NCBI GenBank assembly: GCA_014649155.1
Contig: BMSM01000024.1
Span: 38,454 to 102,453, forward strand
Source of the DNA: Streptomyces griseoviridis
GTDB lineage: Bacteria > Actinomycetota > Actinomycetes > Streptomycetales > Streptomycetaceae
Direction: 5' to 3'
DNA: 64,000 bases
The notes beneath the pieces were generated by a model. That model saw nothing but the letters and a program-made list of their open reading frames with translations. It made no database searches and was not told the origin of the DNA. Positions 16,461-25,658 of the stretch are shown piece after piece. The stretch's first letter is position 1, and every line of letters begins with the position of its first letter. The position numbers were made by a program, and so were the translations under genes.

Positions 16461-18299
16461 ATGCCCGACGTTATCCCGGGCGACGGCGGCGGGCTGTCGC
16501 GGCGCGGACTGCTCGCGTCGTCGGCCGCCGCGGGCGGCGCGCTGTGGCTGCTGCGCGGACTGGTCAGGCCGGGCGGCGCGTACGCCGCCGACGCACCCCC
16601 GGCGCCGACGGGTTTCCCGGCCGGCGTGGACATCTACCGGCGCGTCTACGAGAACTGGGCCGGCGAGATCCACACCGACCAGCTGTGGACGTGCGCCCCG
16701 CGGCACGCCCAGGACGTGCTCGACGTCGTGAACTGGGCCTACGGTGCGGGCTGGACGGTACGCGCGCAGGGCAAGCGGCACGGCTGGGCCCCGCTCACGG
16801 TCGCCGACGGCACGCCCGCCGCGTCCCGGGTCGTCCTCCTGGACACCACCGCGCACCTCACCGCCATGTCGCTGGAGCGGCGGGGCGCCGACGGTTCGGC
16901 AGAGGTCAGGGTCCAGACCGGGGCCACTTTGGAGGACCTGCTCGCGTTCGCCGGCGCCGCCGGTCACGGTGTCACCGCCGCGCCGGCGCCCGGCCAGCTG
17001 TCGGTCGGCGGCGCACTGGCCATCGGCGCGCACGGTACGGCCGTCCCCGCCGTCGGCGAGAGCCCCCCGCCCGGCCACGGCTACGGCTCGCTGAGCAACC
17101 TGGTCACCGAACTGACCGCGGTCGTCTGGGACGAGGACACCGGCCGCTATGCCCTGCGGACCGTCGGCCGGGCGGAACCCGACTGCGACGCGCTCCTCAC
17201 CCACCTCGGCCGTTCGCTGGTCACCGAGGCCGTGCTGCGCGTGGGCGCCGACCAGAACCTGCGCTGCCGGTCCTTCCTGGACATCCCGGCCGGCGAACTG
17301 TTCGCCGCCCCCGCGGCCGCGGCCGGGCAACGGACCCTGGCCCAGTTCGTCGACCGCACCGGCCGGGCGGAGGCGATCTGGTTCGCCTTCACCGACAAGC
17401 CGTGGCTGAAGGTGTGGAGTGTCGCTCCGCGACGCCCTCTGGGCTCCCGCGAGGTCGACGAGCCGTACAACTACCCGTTCTCCGACTCCCTGCCCGAGCC
17501 GGTGGCCCGGCTGGCCGGTTCCCTGGTCTCGGGGGCCTGGGCGAGCGCACCGCTCTTCGGACAGGTGCAGTACCTGCTGGCCAAGGTGGCCCTGACCGGC
17601 GACATCACCGATGTCCTGCTCTCCGGCGACCTCGTGCGCGAGGTGCTGAACGGCGACGTCCTGACCCATCTGCTGGCCGGCGGGCTGCGATCGGACCTGT
17701 GGGGAGCCTCCCGCAACCTGCTGGAGTACATCCGGCCCACCACGCTGCGCGAGACGGCCAACGGCTATGCCGTCCTCGTCCGCCGCGCCGATCTGCAGTG
17801 GGTGGTCAGCCGGTTCGCCGACTTCTACCGCACGCTGCTCGCCGAGTACGCGGCGCGCGGCGAGTATCCGGTCAACGGCCAGGTCGAGATCCGCGTGACC
17901 GGCCTGGAGGACCCGTCCGTGTGCGGCGTACCGGGCGCACGGCCGCCCCTGCTGTCGGCCCTGCGGCCGCGCCCCGACCGGCCGGACGCCGACACCGCCG
18001 TGTGGATCGACATCCTCTCCCTGCCGGCCACACCCGCCCTGCACCGGTTCTACCGGGAGGTCGAGCAGTTCCTGTTCGCCCTGGACGGGGACAGGGCGAC
18101 GGTCCGGGTGGAGTGGTCCAAGGGCTGGGCCTACACCGAGACCGCCGCGTGGTCCGACCCGGACGTCCTCGCCCGCACCGTCCCCGCCGCCCTGCGCGCC
18201 GGGGGCGGCCCGGGCTGGGACGAGGCCGTCGCGGCCCTGGACCGCCTCGACCCCCACCACGTGGTGTCCAGCCCGTTCCTCGACACCCTGCTGCGCTGA
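16461..18299 (+). CDS. Secreted FAD oxidase, type II cholesterol-oxidase-like (VAO family)
   Basis: 612 aa. A twin-arginine type leader (LSRRGLLASSAAAGGALWLL) is followed by a VAO/PCMH FAD-binding domain: TVRAQGKRHGWAPLT with H107 as candidate for covalent flavin attachment, and PGQLSVGGALAIGAHGTAVP. The C-terminal substrate domain (from about residue 260) resembles the cholesterol-oxidase substrate-binding domain of the class II enzymes, which are also about 610 aa. It probably oxidises a sterol or other hydrophobic alcohol with O2 outside the cell. Expression seems independent; it is divergent from the aminotransferase with 236 bp between. Confidence 0.85.
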   Translation: MPDVIPGDGGGLSRRGLLASSAAAGGALWLLRGLVRPGGAYAADAPPAPTGFPAGVDIYRRVYENWAGEIHTDQLWTCAPRHAQDVLDVVNWAYGAGWTVRAQGKRHGWAPLTVADGTPAASRVVLLDTTAHLTAMSLERRGADGSAEVRVQTGATLEDLLAFAGAAGHGVTAAPAPGQLSVGGALAIGAHGTAVPAVGESPPPGHGYGSLSNLVTELTAVVWDEDTGRYALRTVGRAEPDCDALLTHLGRSLVTEAVLRVGADQNLRCRSFLDIPAGELFAAPAAAAGQRTLAQFVDRTGRAEAIWFAFTDKPWLKVWSVAPRRPLGSREVDEPYNYPFSDSLPEPVARLAGSLVSGAWASAPLFGQVQYLLAKVALTGDITDVLLSGDLVREVLNGDVLTHLLAGGLRSDLWGASRNLLEYIRPTTLRETANGYAVLVRRADLQWVVSRFADFYRTLLAEYAARGEYPVNGQVEIRVTGLEDPSVCGVPGARPPLLSALRPRPDRPDADTAVWIDILSLPATPALHRFYREVEQFLFALDGDRATVRVEWSKGWAYTETAAWSDPDVLARTVPAALRAGGGPGWDEAVAALDRLDPHHVVSSPFLDTLLR

Positions 18300-18703
18300 C
18301 CACCGAGCCTGCCGGGCCGGAACGCCCGGAGCCGCCGGCGCTGACCGAGCCGCGCGAACGACGGCGCACCTCGCTGATCCGGACCCTGCGGCGCCGAGGT
18401 CGTCGGCGGGCCGGCACGGCGGGCGCGGGCGGCGGCTGAGGCCCGCCGCCGCCATCTGCTCACCGAAACCCACCGGCTCTCCTGCCTCCTGCGCGGCCGG
18501 CCCCGCCAGGAGGGCCTGGACGAACAGATCGCGCAGACGGCCGTCGGCGCCTGGACCCGCCCCGCCGGCCGGGGAGCGGGTGATGGCCGTCGGCCGGCGC
18601 GCCCTGGCACCCGTACGACAGCGAGGACCGCAGCCGCCGGCAGGACGACGCCGGTCACGAGGGGAAGGGCAGTCAGGACCAGGGCCGCCTCGCTGTGCGG
18701 TCC

Positions 18704-18730
18704 GTGTGATCTGTGTGATCTGTGTGATCT
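18704..18730 (+). repeat. Three perfect 9-bp direct repeats upstream of tap
   Basis: GTGTGATCT is repeated head to tail at 18704, 18713 and 18722, ending 63 bp before the tap start. Iteron-like arrays of this kind can bind a replication or regulatory protein. Copy number is low. Confidence 0.85.
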
Positions 18731-18750
18731 ACGTTGTTTATATGAGCGAT

Positions 18751-18765
18751 TCAATGTGCGATTGA
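18751..18765. promoter_or_regulatory. Palindrome TCAAT-N5-ATTGA, candidate tap-tpg operator
   Basis: TCAAT GTGCG ATTGA is a perfect inverted repeat 28 bp before the tap GTG. The half-site GCGATT(C/G)A also occurs just upstream (GAGCGATTCA). Tap has an N-terminal helix-turn-helix, so autoregulation is plausible. Confidence 0.5.
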
Positions 18766-18792
18766 GGTAAGGTCTCGCTGGAGGTGAGGTCC

Positions 18793-20979
18793 GTGCCCAC
18801 TGAGGAAGAGCTGTTCGGCGCGGTGGACGCGCTGCTTGAACAAGTCGCCCAGACCGATCTCCCGCCCCCTGCCGAGCGCAAGCGGCTCCGCGAGGCCGCG
18901 GGCCTGAGCCAGGCCCAGGTCGCGGCCGTGCTGGAGACCCGCCGCGAAACGGTCGCGAGCTGGGAGTCCGGCCGGAACGAACCCCGGCCGCCGCAGCGCG
19001 CCGCCTACACCCGCCTGCTGGAGAGACTGGCCGAGCGGTTCCCGGCCCCCGAGGAAGCCCGCGCTCCGGACCCCGAGCCCGCGGCGGCGCCGGAGGCGCT
19101 CACCGGACCCACCCTCGCGTCGCAAGCGCCGGCGGCACCCGCAACTGCCCCCCGGCCGGCGGCGAGCAGCACCAGGCCGCCGGTGTCGCCGCAGCGCCCG
19201 GGCGCGAGGAAGGCGGTGGCGAGGAGAACCACGGCGGCCGACGCCGCCGACCCGCGCTTCGAGAACGGTCCCCTCGCGGTGATCGACTGTGCGGACGGGC
19301 AGGTGTCGGCGTACTGCGTCGGCGGCCTGGTCCTGGACGTGCCCGCCAGGACGATCCCGGCGCTGATCGACTGGACGCTGACCGAGGCCCGCCTGGGGCA
19401 GACCCGGCTGCACCGCAACGGCCGCGACGCCGACCCGGTCCTCGTTCTCACCGCGTCCGCGGTGGAGCGCTACGGCCTGCCCGCCGCCCTGTCGGAGGAG
19501 GAGCGGCGCGCGGGCCGGCTGGCGGCCGGCCACAAGGTGGTCAAGCAGATCGAGCGGGCCGGGCTCCAGCTCACCCAGCGCGGGTTCGGGCCGTGGGCCC
19601 GCCTCTACCGCGACCCGGAAGGTTCCACGCGCCGCTGCGTCCAGCTGTGCGTCCTGCCCTGGAACGCGCTGGACGCCCGCGAGTGGGACAGGAAGGACGA
19701 CCCGCGGCTGCCGACGATGCACCCGGCCGACCTCGCCCGCTACCTCGGCCTGTACGCGGCCCGGGTGATGACGCCGCGCGGCAGCACCGCGACGACCGGC
19801 CTGGAGCTGATGACCGCGCTGCGCCCGCCGACCCGCGCGGAGAAGGACCCGGGCACCGGCGAGTTCAAGCGGGTTCTCAACGACGACGCGCTCACCGCCC
19901 GGTACGACGTGGTGGAGTGCGAGGTCCCCGACGAACACCCCGTCCTCAAAGGCAAGTACGCCCGGCACCACCTCCGCACCCCGGCCGAGATGCTGATGGA
20001 GGAGCCCTACGACTGGTGCCGGCCGCTGACCGACGAGGAGTGCGCCAACCCCTACTTGGTGGTCGTCGACCTCAACATGTCGTTCGCCGCCGCCGCCAAC
20101 GGCCTCACGGTCGGCCTGAACGGACCGACCCACCTGACCGGCAACCCGCGGTTCGACCCGGCGCTGCCCGGCTCGTGGTTGGTCGACCTGTCCCACGTCG
20201 ACCTCTCCCGCGTCCGGACCAACGGCCGTACCGTCGACGGAGAGCGGCTCCCCAGCCCGTTCACGCCGAGCGGAGACCGCCCCGAGGGCCCGGCGTGGTA
20301 CGCCACGCCCACCGTCGCCTACGCCGTCGAGCTCGGCTTCGATGTCGCCCCGATCGAGGCGTACGTGCGCACGCGGACCGGCCGCTACCTGGACCCCTGG
20401 TACAAGCGGCTGCGCGACGCGTACGTGGAGACGATGGCCGACATGGGTGTCACCACCGAACTCACCGGACCGGAGTTCCTGGCCGCGATGGCGCGGCGCA
20501 AGCAGACCGACCCGACGATGGCGCTGCTGGAGACCGCGATCAAGGCGACGGCGAAGGGCGCGATCGGCAAGCTGCGGCAGCGCAGCCGGGGCCAGGTGCC
20601 GTACTACGAGCCCTACCCGGCGCTGAACCGGGAGACGTGGCGCCCCGACATCCGGGCCGCCGTGCTCGCGACCCAGCGGACCGGACTGCACCGCAAGCTG
20701 ATGAAGACGGCGGCCGCCGCCGGCCTCTACCCGGTCGCGATCGGCACCGACGCCGTCGTCTATCCCTCGCCCGGCCCGTCCCCGCTGGACGTCCTGCCGC
20801 ACACGCCCGAGGGCAAGCCGGTGCCCGGCACGTTCCGGCTCGGGGTCTCGCCCGGGATGGTCAAGCACCAGGGCACCCAGACCGTCCTGTGGGCGGAAGC
20901 GCAGTTCGAGGAGCGCGGCGGCGTCTTCAACATCGCCAACCTCATCAAGACCGACCAGAGCGCCGGAGAAGGGGAGTAG
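18793..20979 (+). CDS. tap: Telomere-associated protein Tap
   Basis: 728 aa. Tap helps recruit the terminal protein to the single-stranded 3' ends of linear Streptomyces replicons so that telomeres can be completed. An XRE-type helix-turn-helix is seen at residues about 30-75 (KRLREAAGLSQAQVAAVLETRRETVASWESGR), followed by a Pro/Ala-rich linker and a long conserved domain (IDCADGQVSAYCVGGLVLDVPARTIPALIDWTL …). Length and order match chromosomal Tap proteins. I chose the GTG at 18793 over the one at 18784 because GGAGGTGAGG lies correctly in front of it. tpg follows after 3 bp. Confidence 0.92.
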   Translation: MPTEEELFGAVDALLEQVAQTDLPPPAERKRLREAAGLSQAQVAAVLETRRETVASWESGRNEPRPPQRAAYTRLLERLAERFPAPEEARAPDPEPAAAPEALTGPTLASQAPAAPATAPRPAASSTRPPVSPQRPGARKAVARRTTAADAADPRFENGPLAVIDCADGQVSAYCVGGLVLDVPARTIPALIDWTLTEARLGQTRLHRNGRDADPVLVLTASAVERYGLPAALSEEERRAGRLAAGHKVVKQIERAGLQLTQRGFGPWARLYRDPEGSTRRCVQLCVLPWNALDAREWDRKDDPRLPTMHPADLARYLGLYAARVMTPRGSTATTGLELMTALRPPTRAEKDPGTGEFKRVLNDDALTARYDVVECEVPDEHPVLKGKYARHHLRTPAEMLMEEPYDWCRPLTDEECANPYLVVVDLNMSFAAAANGLTVGLNGPTHLTGNPRFDPALPGSWLVDLSHVDLSRVRTNGRTVDGERLPSPFTPSGDRPEGPAWYATPTVAYAVELGFDVAPIEAYVRTRTGRYLDPWYKRLRDAYVETMADMGVTTELTGPEFLAAMARRKQTDPTMALLETAIKATAKGAIGKLRQRSRGQVPYYEPYPALNRETWRPDIRAAVLATQRTGLHRKLMKTAAAAGLYPVAIGTDAVVYPSPGPSPLDVLPHTPEGKPVPGTFRLGVSPGMVKHQGTQTVLWAEAQFEERGGVFNIANLIKTDQSAGEGE

Positions 20980-20982
20980 GCC

Positions 20983-21540
20983 GTGGTGGACTCGCTCGGG
21001 GACAGCCTGGACCGCGCCCTGGAGGGGGCGTTCACCCGCCGCATCCCGCAGAGCGCCCAGGCGCAGATGAAGTACCTGGTCAAGCAGCTCAAGGGCACCA
21101 AGGCCACCGCGCGGGCACTCGGAATCTCCCAGCGCACGGTGGAGCGGTACGTCTCGGGCAAGCTCAAGCGGCCCCGCCAGGACCTCCGCGGCCGCATGGA
21201 GCGTGAGGTCAGGAAGCGCTGGCAGCCGCAAGTGCGGGCGAAGGCGAGGAAGAAGGCCGCTTCCACCGACGGCCTGGTCGTCTCCACCCGGGCGCGGTTC
21301 GGGTTCACCGCGGCGCCGGGCACCACCGACGACGCCCGGATCCGCGACATCACCCAGGCCCTGCCACCCGAGTACGCCGCCCAGCTGTTCACCGCCCGCG
21401 AGCAGGGCGCCACCGAGCACCAGCTCCAGCAGATCGCCGCCGACGGCCTCGCCCGGATGTACTTCCGCGCCGACAACTCCCGGGCGCACGGCCTGGGCGT
21501 GGAGTTCACCGACGTGGAGCACATCGAGATCGAACTGTAG
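20983..21540 (+). CDS. tpg: Telomere terminal protein Tpg
   Basis: 185 aa, the exact size usual for Tpg. It becomes covalently attached to the 5' ends of the linear replicon and primes fill-in of telomeric overhangs. Recognisable are a helix-turn-helix-like segment ATARALGISQRTVERYVSGKLKRPR (about residues 47-72), the basic region KARKKA and a C-terminal EYAAQLFTAREQGATEHQLQQIAADGLARMYFRADNSRAHGL. The GTG start is 3 bp after the tap stop, with GGGGAG upstream. Tap and Tpg work as a pair in telomere replication. Confidence 0.93.
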   Translation: MVDSLGDSLDRALEGAFTRRIPQSAQAQMKYLVKQLKGTKATARALGISQRTVERYVSGKLKRPRQDLRGRMEREVRKRWQPQVRAKARKKAASTDGLVVSTRARFGFTAAPGTTDDARIRDITQALPPEYAAQLFTAREQGATEHQLQQIAADGLARMYFRADNSRAHGLGVEFTDVEHIEIEL

Positions 21541-21874
21541 GCCCCTCAACCGAACGCCTCGGCCCCGGTATCACAGCTAACCGGGCGCGGCTTCGGCGAG
21601 GATGTCGAGCTGGGCCAGGTGTCTCAGTTTGACCCGGGTGCCTTCGATGTTCTTCGGCAGTAGCGACAAGTCGCTCGGGTACGGCTTACGTGCACTCACC
21701 TCATCACACCATCAGATCGGCAATCGCAAGCCAGCGGATTCCGCCCGCACCCACACCATCAGGCGACGACAAGACTGGCCAAAGACCCACGAACCGCCCT
21801 CTGAAGCGACCGCCCTCGTCGCAACCCTCGACGAGTGGCAGTGACCAGCACCTTCACGATCGGCCTGTGGCCCT
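21541..21874. other. Gene-free stretch after tpg with a small minus-strand relic
   Basis: About 330 bp. At 21580-21672 the minus strand reads LSLLPKNIEGTRVKLRHLAQLDILAEAAPG and stops; it looks like the C terminus of a lost protein (perhaps a transposase), but I cannot identify it. The rest shows reduced GC and no gene. Confidence 0.4.
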
Positions 21875-22318
21875 TCACTGATCCTCTGCCTCGAATGCCC
21901 GGGCGACGGCGAGGCTGTCCTCGTAGACATGGTGCCGGGTGACAAGGCCGTCCTCAACAGTGAGGTGCAGGGCGAATCGCGCGCGATACGCACGTCTGGT
22001 GGGCCGGGCGGTCTGGCGGATCTCGCCGAGCACGACCGCGTCGTTTCCGTCGATGAGGATGCGCTCAACCTCGGTCGCCACCTGCTCCGGCACGTGGTGC
22101 TCGGCAAGCTCGCGATAGTGAGCGGCTGCGTCGGCCCTGGTCGACCGGTGACGGATCCACGGCGTGGCAGCACGGCCATGCTCGGCCTCCGGCCAGCTCA
22201 GCTTCCAATCACCCTGCTCGGCATACAGCTCGGCAACGCGCTCGGGGTCGCCCTCACCGACCCTGCGCAGCAGTTCTTCGACCACGGTGCGCGTGTTCGT
22301 AGGCGCGGCTATGGACAT
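21875..22318 (-). CDS. SnoaL/NTF2-like protein
   Basis: 147 aa from the ATG at 22318 (GGAGGGAGGGGGCAGTC in front). It is a one-domain NTF2-like cone: TRTVVEELLRRVGEGDPERVAELYAEQGDWKLSWP, RADAAAHYRELAEHHVP, FALHLTVEDGLVTRHHVYEDSLAVARAF. SnoaL-type proteins are isomerases or small-ligand binders; no catalytic residue set can be fixed here. It is divergent from the PPOX-fold gene at 22491. Confidence 0.8.
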   Translation of the reverse strand: MSIAAPTNTRTVVEELLRRVGEGDPERVAELYAEQGDWKLSWPEAEHGRAATPWIRHRSTRADAAAHYRELAEHHVPEQVATEVERILIDGNDAVVLGEIRQTARPTRRAYRARFALHLTVEDGLVTRHHVYEDSLAVARAFEAEDQ

Positions 22319-22490
22319 GACTGCCCCCTCCCTCCTGGCCCGCGTCCTGTCGGCGCGGTGAGAACGCCCATCGTGCCGACACAGGCAGGCTGAGACCATT
22401 ACCTCCGAAGTAGCGCAAGCACATCACCTGGATCGACATCCGTAACACGCCCTGTGGAATCCCGGGGACGTTACGGAAGTTGGTCACAGC

Positions 22491-22955
22491 ATGACTCAAG
22501 GCCCAGCGCCTCGCTCCCTGTCCAGCGAAACCCTCTCCGATCTGCTCGCCAGGCAGCGGTTCGGGACCCTCGCCACTGTCAGGCAAAGTGGCCATCCGCA
22601 CCTGACCACCATGCTCTACAGCTGGGACCCCGAGGCCTGCATCGTGAGGCTGTCCACCACGGCCGATCGCATCAAGGTCAAGCACCTGCAGCGCGACCCG
22701 CGCGCGGCGCTGCATGTGCAGGGTGGCGACGTCTGGTCGTTCGCCGTGGCCGAGGGCGTGGCGGAGGCTTCCGAGATCACGACGGTTCCCGGCGACGCGG
22801 TCGGGCGGGAACTGCTCGCGATGATCCCGACGGCCGCGAAGCCGGCTGATGAAGACGCGTTCCTCGAGCAGGTGGCCGCCGAGCTCAGGATCGTCATTCG
22901 GTTGAGGGTGGAGCGGTTGTACGGGACGGCCTTGGATATCAACGGCCAGGGGTGA
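22491..22955 (+). CDS. Pyridoxamine-oxidase-fold (PPOX/FDOR-B) protein
   Basis: 154 aa split-barrel flavin/F420-binding protein: SETLSDLLARQRFGTLATVRQSGHPHLTTMLYSW, STTADRIKVKHLQRDPRAALHVQG and a C-terminal EQVAAELRIVIRLRVERLYGT. This is the pattern of actinobacterial PPOX-class F420-dependent reductases. Substrate unknown. The ATG at 22491 follows GTTACGGAAG weakly; its 3' end is 14 bp from the IS5 remnant, which may have removed its terminator. Confidence 0.8.
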   Translation: MTQGPAPRSLSSETLSDLLARQRFGTLATVRQSGHPHLTTMLYSWDPEACIVRLSTTADRIKVKHLQRDPRAALHVQGGDVWSFAVAEGVAEASEITTVPGDAVGRELLAMIPTAAKPADEDAFLEQVAAELRIVIRLRVERLYGTALDINGQG

Positions 22956-22969
22956 CCGTCTGGTCATAG

Positions 22970-23738
22970 TCACTCGTTGACGGCTGTAACCAGCACGGTC
23001 GCGTGGTGGCGGACGGCGAGCCTGGCGTACCTCGTCGCGACCGCGCGGTGGCGCTTCAACCGGTCGATCCCACACTTGACCGCGTGCCGCCGGCTGCAGT
23101 CGCCCTTGTCGAACTTGGGCGGGCGACCACCACGGGAACCGGGCTTCTTGCGACTGCGGACCTGGTCAGTCTTCTCCGGGATCGTGCAGTGGATGTCGCG
23201 TCGGCCCAGGTAGGCGCGGTCGGCGCGGGAGCCGTACGCTGCGTCCGCGCGGACCCTATCCGGTTTGTTCGGGTCGGCCGGGGCCGGTTCGAGGCATCCG
23301 AATGCCGCCCAGGACCGGCTGCGAGCGGGGACCGCCGTGGCGCTGGCCGGCGGTGACCAGCGTGAACAGCGGCGCCCGCCCATGCTCGACCGCACAGAAC
23401 AGTTTGGTGGTCAGCCCACCGCGCGAGCGCCCCAGGCCGTGGTCGTCGGGCTCGACGTCGGCCAACAGGCCCCGATGGCCGAAGGGATGGGGAGAGGCCG
23501 ACAGAGAACCAGCGGGGGAGCACGTCGTGCGTGGCGGCATGGCGAAGGTGCATGAGCGTGGCCAGGAGCCGGTCGACGAACACCAGCCGGTGCTGCGCGC
23601 CCGCCCGCAGCACGCTTCCGCGGGCCGGGACGCAAGCTCGGCCTGGTGCCGTCCGTGCCACAACGGGCCCAGCTCGGCGACGCACTCGACGATCACGCCA
23701 GCCGACAGGCCCATGAGCCCACGGTCGCTGGTGATCAC
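22970..23738 (-). mobile_element. IS5-family transposase, frameshifted and internally deleted
   Basis: On the minus strand the 5' part (MGLSAGVIVECVAELGPLWHGRHQAEL) and the 3' part (RVRADAAYGSRADRAYLGRRDIHCTIPEKTDQ… GRPPKFDKGDCSRRHAVKCGIDRLKRHRAVATRYARLAVR) of an IS5-type DDE transposase are recognisable. They lie in different frames, with intermediate pieces (FVDRLLATLMHLRHA) in a third. At least two indels and a loss in the middle are needed. The element is dead. It sits between the PPOX gene and the NmrA-like gene. Confidence 0.75.
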
Positions 23739-23820
23739 CGCACGAGACGCGTTCCCCGCCCCACGACCATGACCGGTGATCAGACGCTCGACGTCCCCTC
23801 GCTTACCGCGCGCGAGCTGG

Positions 23821-24735
23821 TCAGCCGGACGCGGGTGTCAGCTGCTCCTCCGCCCACTCGGCGAAGGTGGTGACCGGGATGCCCAACTTCCGGGCGAACT
23901 CAGGCCGGGCGGGCTGGAGGACCGCGTTGTTCCACTCGTGTCCGGCTCCCCACGCCGGCATGCCCGCGGCGAGGGCCTCTTCCAGGCTCATGGAGGGCGC
24001 GGTCATGGGCACGCCCCAGGCGGCGGACAAGGTCTGCGCGATCTGCTCCATCGTGCGCAGGTCACCGGCCAGTTCCAGTTCCACTTGGTGGAACCGGTCA
24101 GGGTCTCGAAGAGCGTGCGCCGCGGCCGTGCCGATGTCCCGCACAGCCACCAGGGCCAGTTCGGTGTCCGGTTTCAGTACCGTCAGCAGTCCGCCGCCGG
24201 GCCCCCTCGGTGCCAGCAGGGGCAGGTTCTCCATGAAGAAGGCGGGCTTGATCACCGTCCAGCGGGCAAAGCCCGCACCACGCACCGCCTCCATGATCGC
24301 CTGCTTGGTGTGGAAGTAGTCCGCCATCGCCGCCCAGCGGCCCTCGGCCCAGCCGGGTGCCCGGGTGTGCTCACCGACTCCACTGGTCGAGGACTGCACG
24401 AACTGTCGTACTCCCCAAGCCTTCGCCGCGTCCACCAGGTTGGTGGCCTGGGCGAGCTCGCCCGCGAAGTCCACGCCGGTCTCGGTCATCGGCGGCATCT
24501 GCACCGAGAACACCGCGCGGACTCCCTCGACCGCTGGGCCGAGGGAGGCCCGGTCGGAGAGATCCGCCCGCACCAGCTCGGCGCCCAGCGCCTCGATCGC
24601 CTGGGCGGACTTCGACCGCGGATCGCGTACGAGTGCACGCACGGGCACGTCGGCGGCCAGGAGTGCGCGGGCCGTGGCCCCGCCTTGCCGGCCGGTGGCT
24701 CCGGTGACCAGGACGGTATCGCCGTTGACGGGCAT
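23821..24735 (-). CDS. NmrA/NAD(P)-binding oxidoreductase
   Basis: 304 aa atypical SDR. The Rossmann motif is VLVTGATGRQGGATARAL (residues 8-25), followed by LVRDPRSKSAQAIEALGAELVRADLSDRASL and VRQFVQSSTSGVGEHTR. The Tyr-x3-Lys dyad of classic SDRs appears only as YFHTKQ. NmrA-type proteins are NADP-binding quinone reductases or redox sensors. It is divergent from a TetR gene with two palindromes between, so it is likely repressed by that regulator. Confidence 0.88.
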   Translation of the reverse strand: MPVNGDTVLVTGATGRQGGATARALLAADVPVRALVRDPRSKSAQAIEALGAELVRADLSDRASLGPAVEGVRAVFSVQMPPMTETGVDFAGELAQATNLVDAAKAWGVRQFVQSSTSGVGEHTRAPGWAEGRWAAMADYFHTKQAIMEAVRGAGFARWTVIKPAFFMENLPLLAPRGPGGGLLTVLKPDTELALVAVRDIGTAAAHALRDPDRFHQVELELAGDLRTMEQIAQTLSAAWGVPMTAPSMSLEEALAAGMPAWGAGHEWNNAVLQPARPEFARKLGIPVTTFAEWAEEQLTPASG

Positions 24736-24765
24736 GGTTGCTGCTCCTCACAGACCGGAGAAAGG

Positions 24766-24786
24766 AAACGGCGGGGTCCGCCGTTT
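24766..24786. promoter_or_regulatory. TetR operator 1
   Basis: AAACGGCGG-GGT-CCGCCGTTT is a perfect 9-bp inverted repeat between the divergent NmrA-like and TetR genes, 30 bp upstream of the NmrA start. Confidence 0.75.
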
Positions 24787-24800
24787 CGTCTGCCGCTAAG

Positions 24801-24821
24801 ATATGGCGGGGCCCGCCGTTT
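24801..24821. promoter_or_regulatory. TetR operator 2
   Basis: ATATGGCGG-GGC-CCGCCGTTT has the same right half-site as operator 1 and a 6/9 match in the left half. Its centre is 35 bp from the first and it lies 15 bp before the TetR start, so it could mediate autorepression. Confidence 0.7.
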
Positions 24822-24836
24822 ATCAATGAGGAGATC

Positions 24837-25469
24837 ATGACCGGTCAGCGCTCGGACGCCCGACGCAACTACCAGCGCATCCTCGCCGTCGCCCAAGCCG
24901 AGGTCGCCGCGCACGGCGCCGAGGCATCCCAGGAGCGGATCGCCCGCACCGCAGGCGTCGGTTCGGCGACCGTGCGCCGTCACTTCCCCACCCGCCGTGC
25001 CCTGCTCGAAGCCGTCTTCCAGGAGCGCATCGAGGGCCTGTGCGAGCGCGCCCACCGGCTGAGTGCGACCGAGGACGGCCGCACCGGCCTCCTGGAGTGG
25101 CTTCACGCCCTCGTTCTCTACGCCGTCTCGGCCCGCGGATTCGCCAACACCCTCAGTTATGAGCCTCCCACCGAGGAGTCCTCCCCGCACTCCTGTGGCA
25201 ACAGAATCGCAGCGGCCGGAACTCCCCTGCTCCAGCGGGCCATCCGCGACAAGGCGGTTGCACCGCACGTCACCTTCCACGACCTGCTGACCCTCGCTGT
25301 CGGCATCGCCCTGGCCACCGAGCACCACAAGGACCCCGAGACCCAGGCCGACCGCCTCTTCCGCCTCGCCGTGGAAGGGCTCAGCCCCGAGCACGGCATC
25401 GCTGGGGCGTCCGGGAACTCAGGATCTCCGGTACCGGTGACAGAAAGCCTGCCGACCGGGCGGTTGTGA
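24837..25469 (+). CDS. TetR-family regulator
   Basis: 210 aa from ATG 24837 (AGGAG 5 bp upstream). The N-terminal helix-turn-helix is DARRNYQRILAVAQAEVAAHGAEASQERIARTAGVGSATVRRHFPTRRALLEAVF; the C-terminal ligand domain is LLEWLHALVLYAVSARGFANTL… LLTLAVGIALATE. It divergently neighbours an NmrA-like oxidoreductase and probably controls it through the two palindromes. The longer frame beginning at 24738 would cover the operators and is rejected. Confidence 0.9.
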   Translation: MTGQRSDARRNYQRILAVAQAEVAAHGAEASQERIARTAGVGSATVRRHFPTRRALLEAVFQERIEGLCERAHRLSATEDGRTGLLEWLHALVLYAVSARGFANTLSYEPPTEESSPHSCGNRIAAAGTPLLQRAIRDKAVAPHVTFHDLLTLAVGIALATEHHKDPETQADRLFRLAVEGLSPEHGIAGASGNSGSPVPVTESLPTGRL

Positions 25470-25658
25470 CAAGCGGGATGCCCAAGCGGTGACGACCAAC
25501 GTGCCTCGACCGGTCCTCTTGGCCGGCTCATCCGGCGTCGCAGCCGACAACTCCCGAGCTTCGGCTCAGTTCGATGGATCGCCGTACAGCGTCGGATCGT
25601 ACGTTCAGGCTGACGCCGACGCCTGGCTCACCCATGCCCTGGCCGCGCACCGCGGGCA

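Larger units (their letters stand above)
18300..18792. other. Gene-free stretch with tap leader elements
   Basis: About 490 bp. No gene could be supported; one open plus-strand stretch (around 18440-18600) looks protein-like (HLLTETHRLSCLLRGRP) but has no start and was not identified. The last 90 bp are AT-richer and carry the repeats and palindrome in front of tap. Confidence 0.5.
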
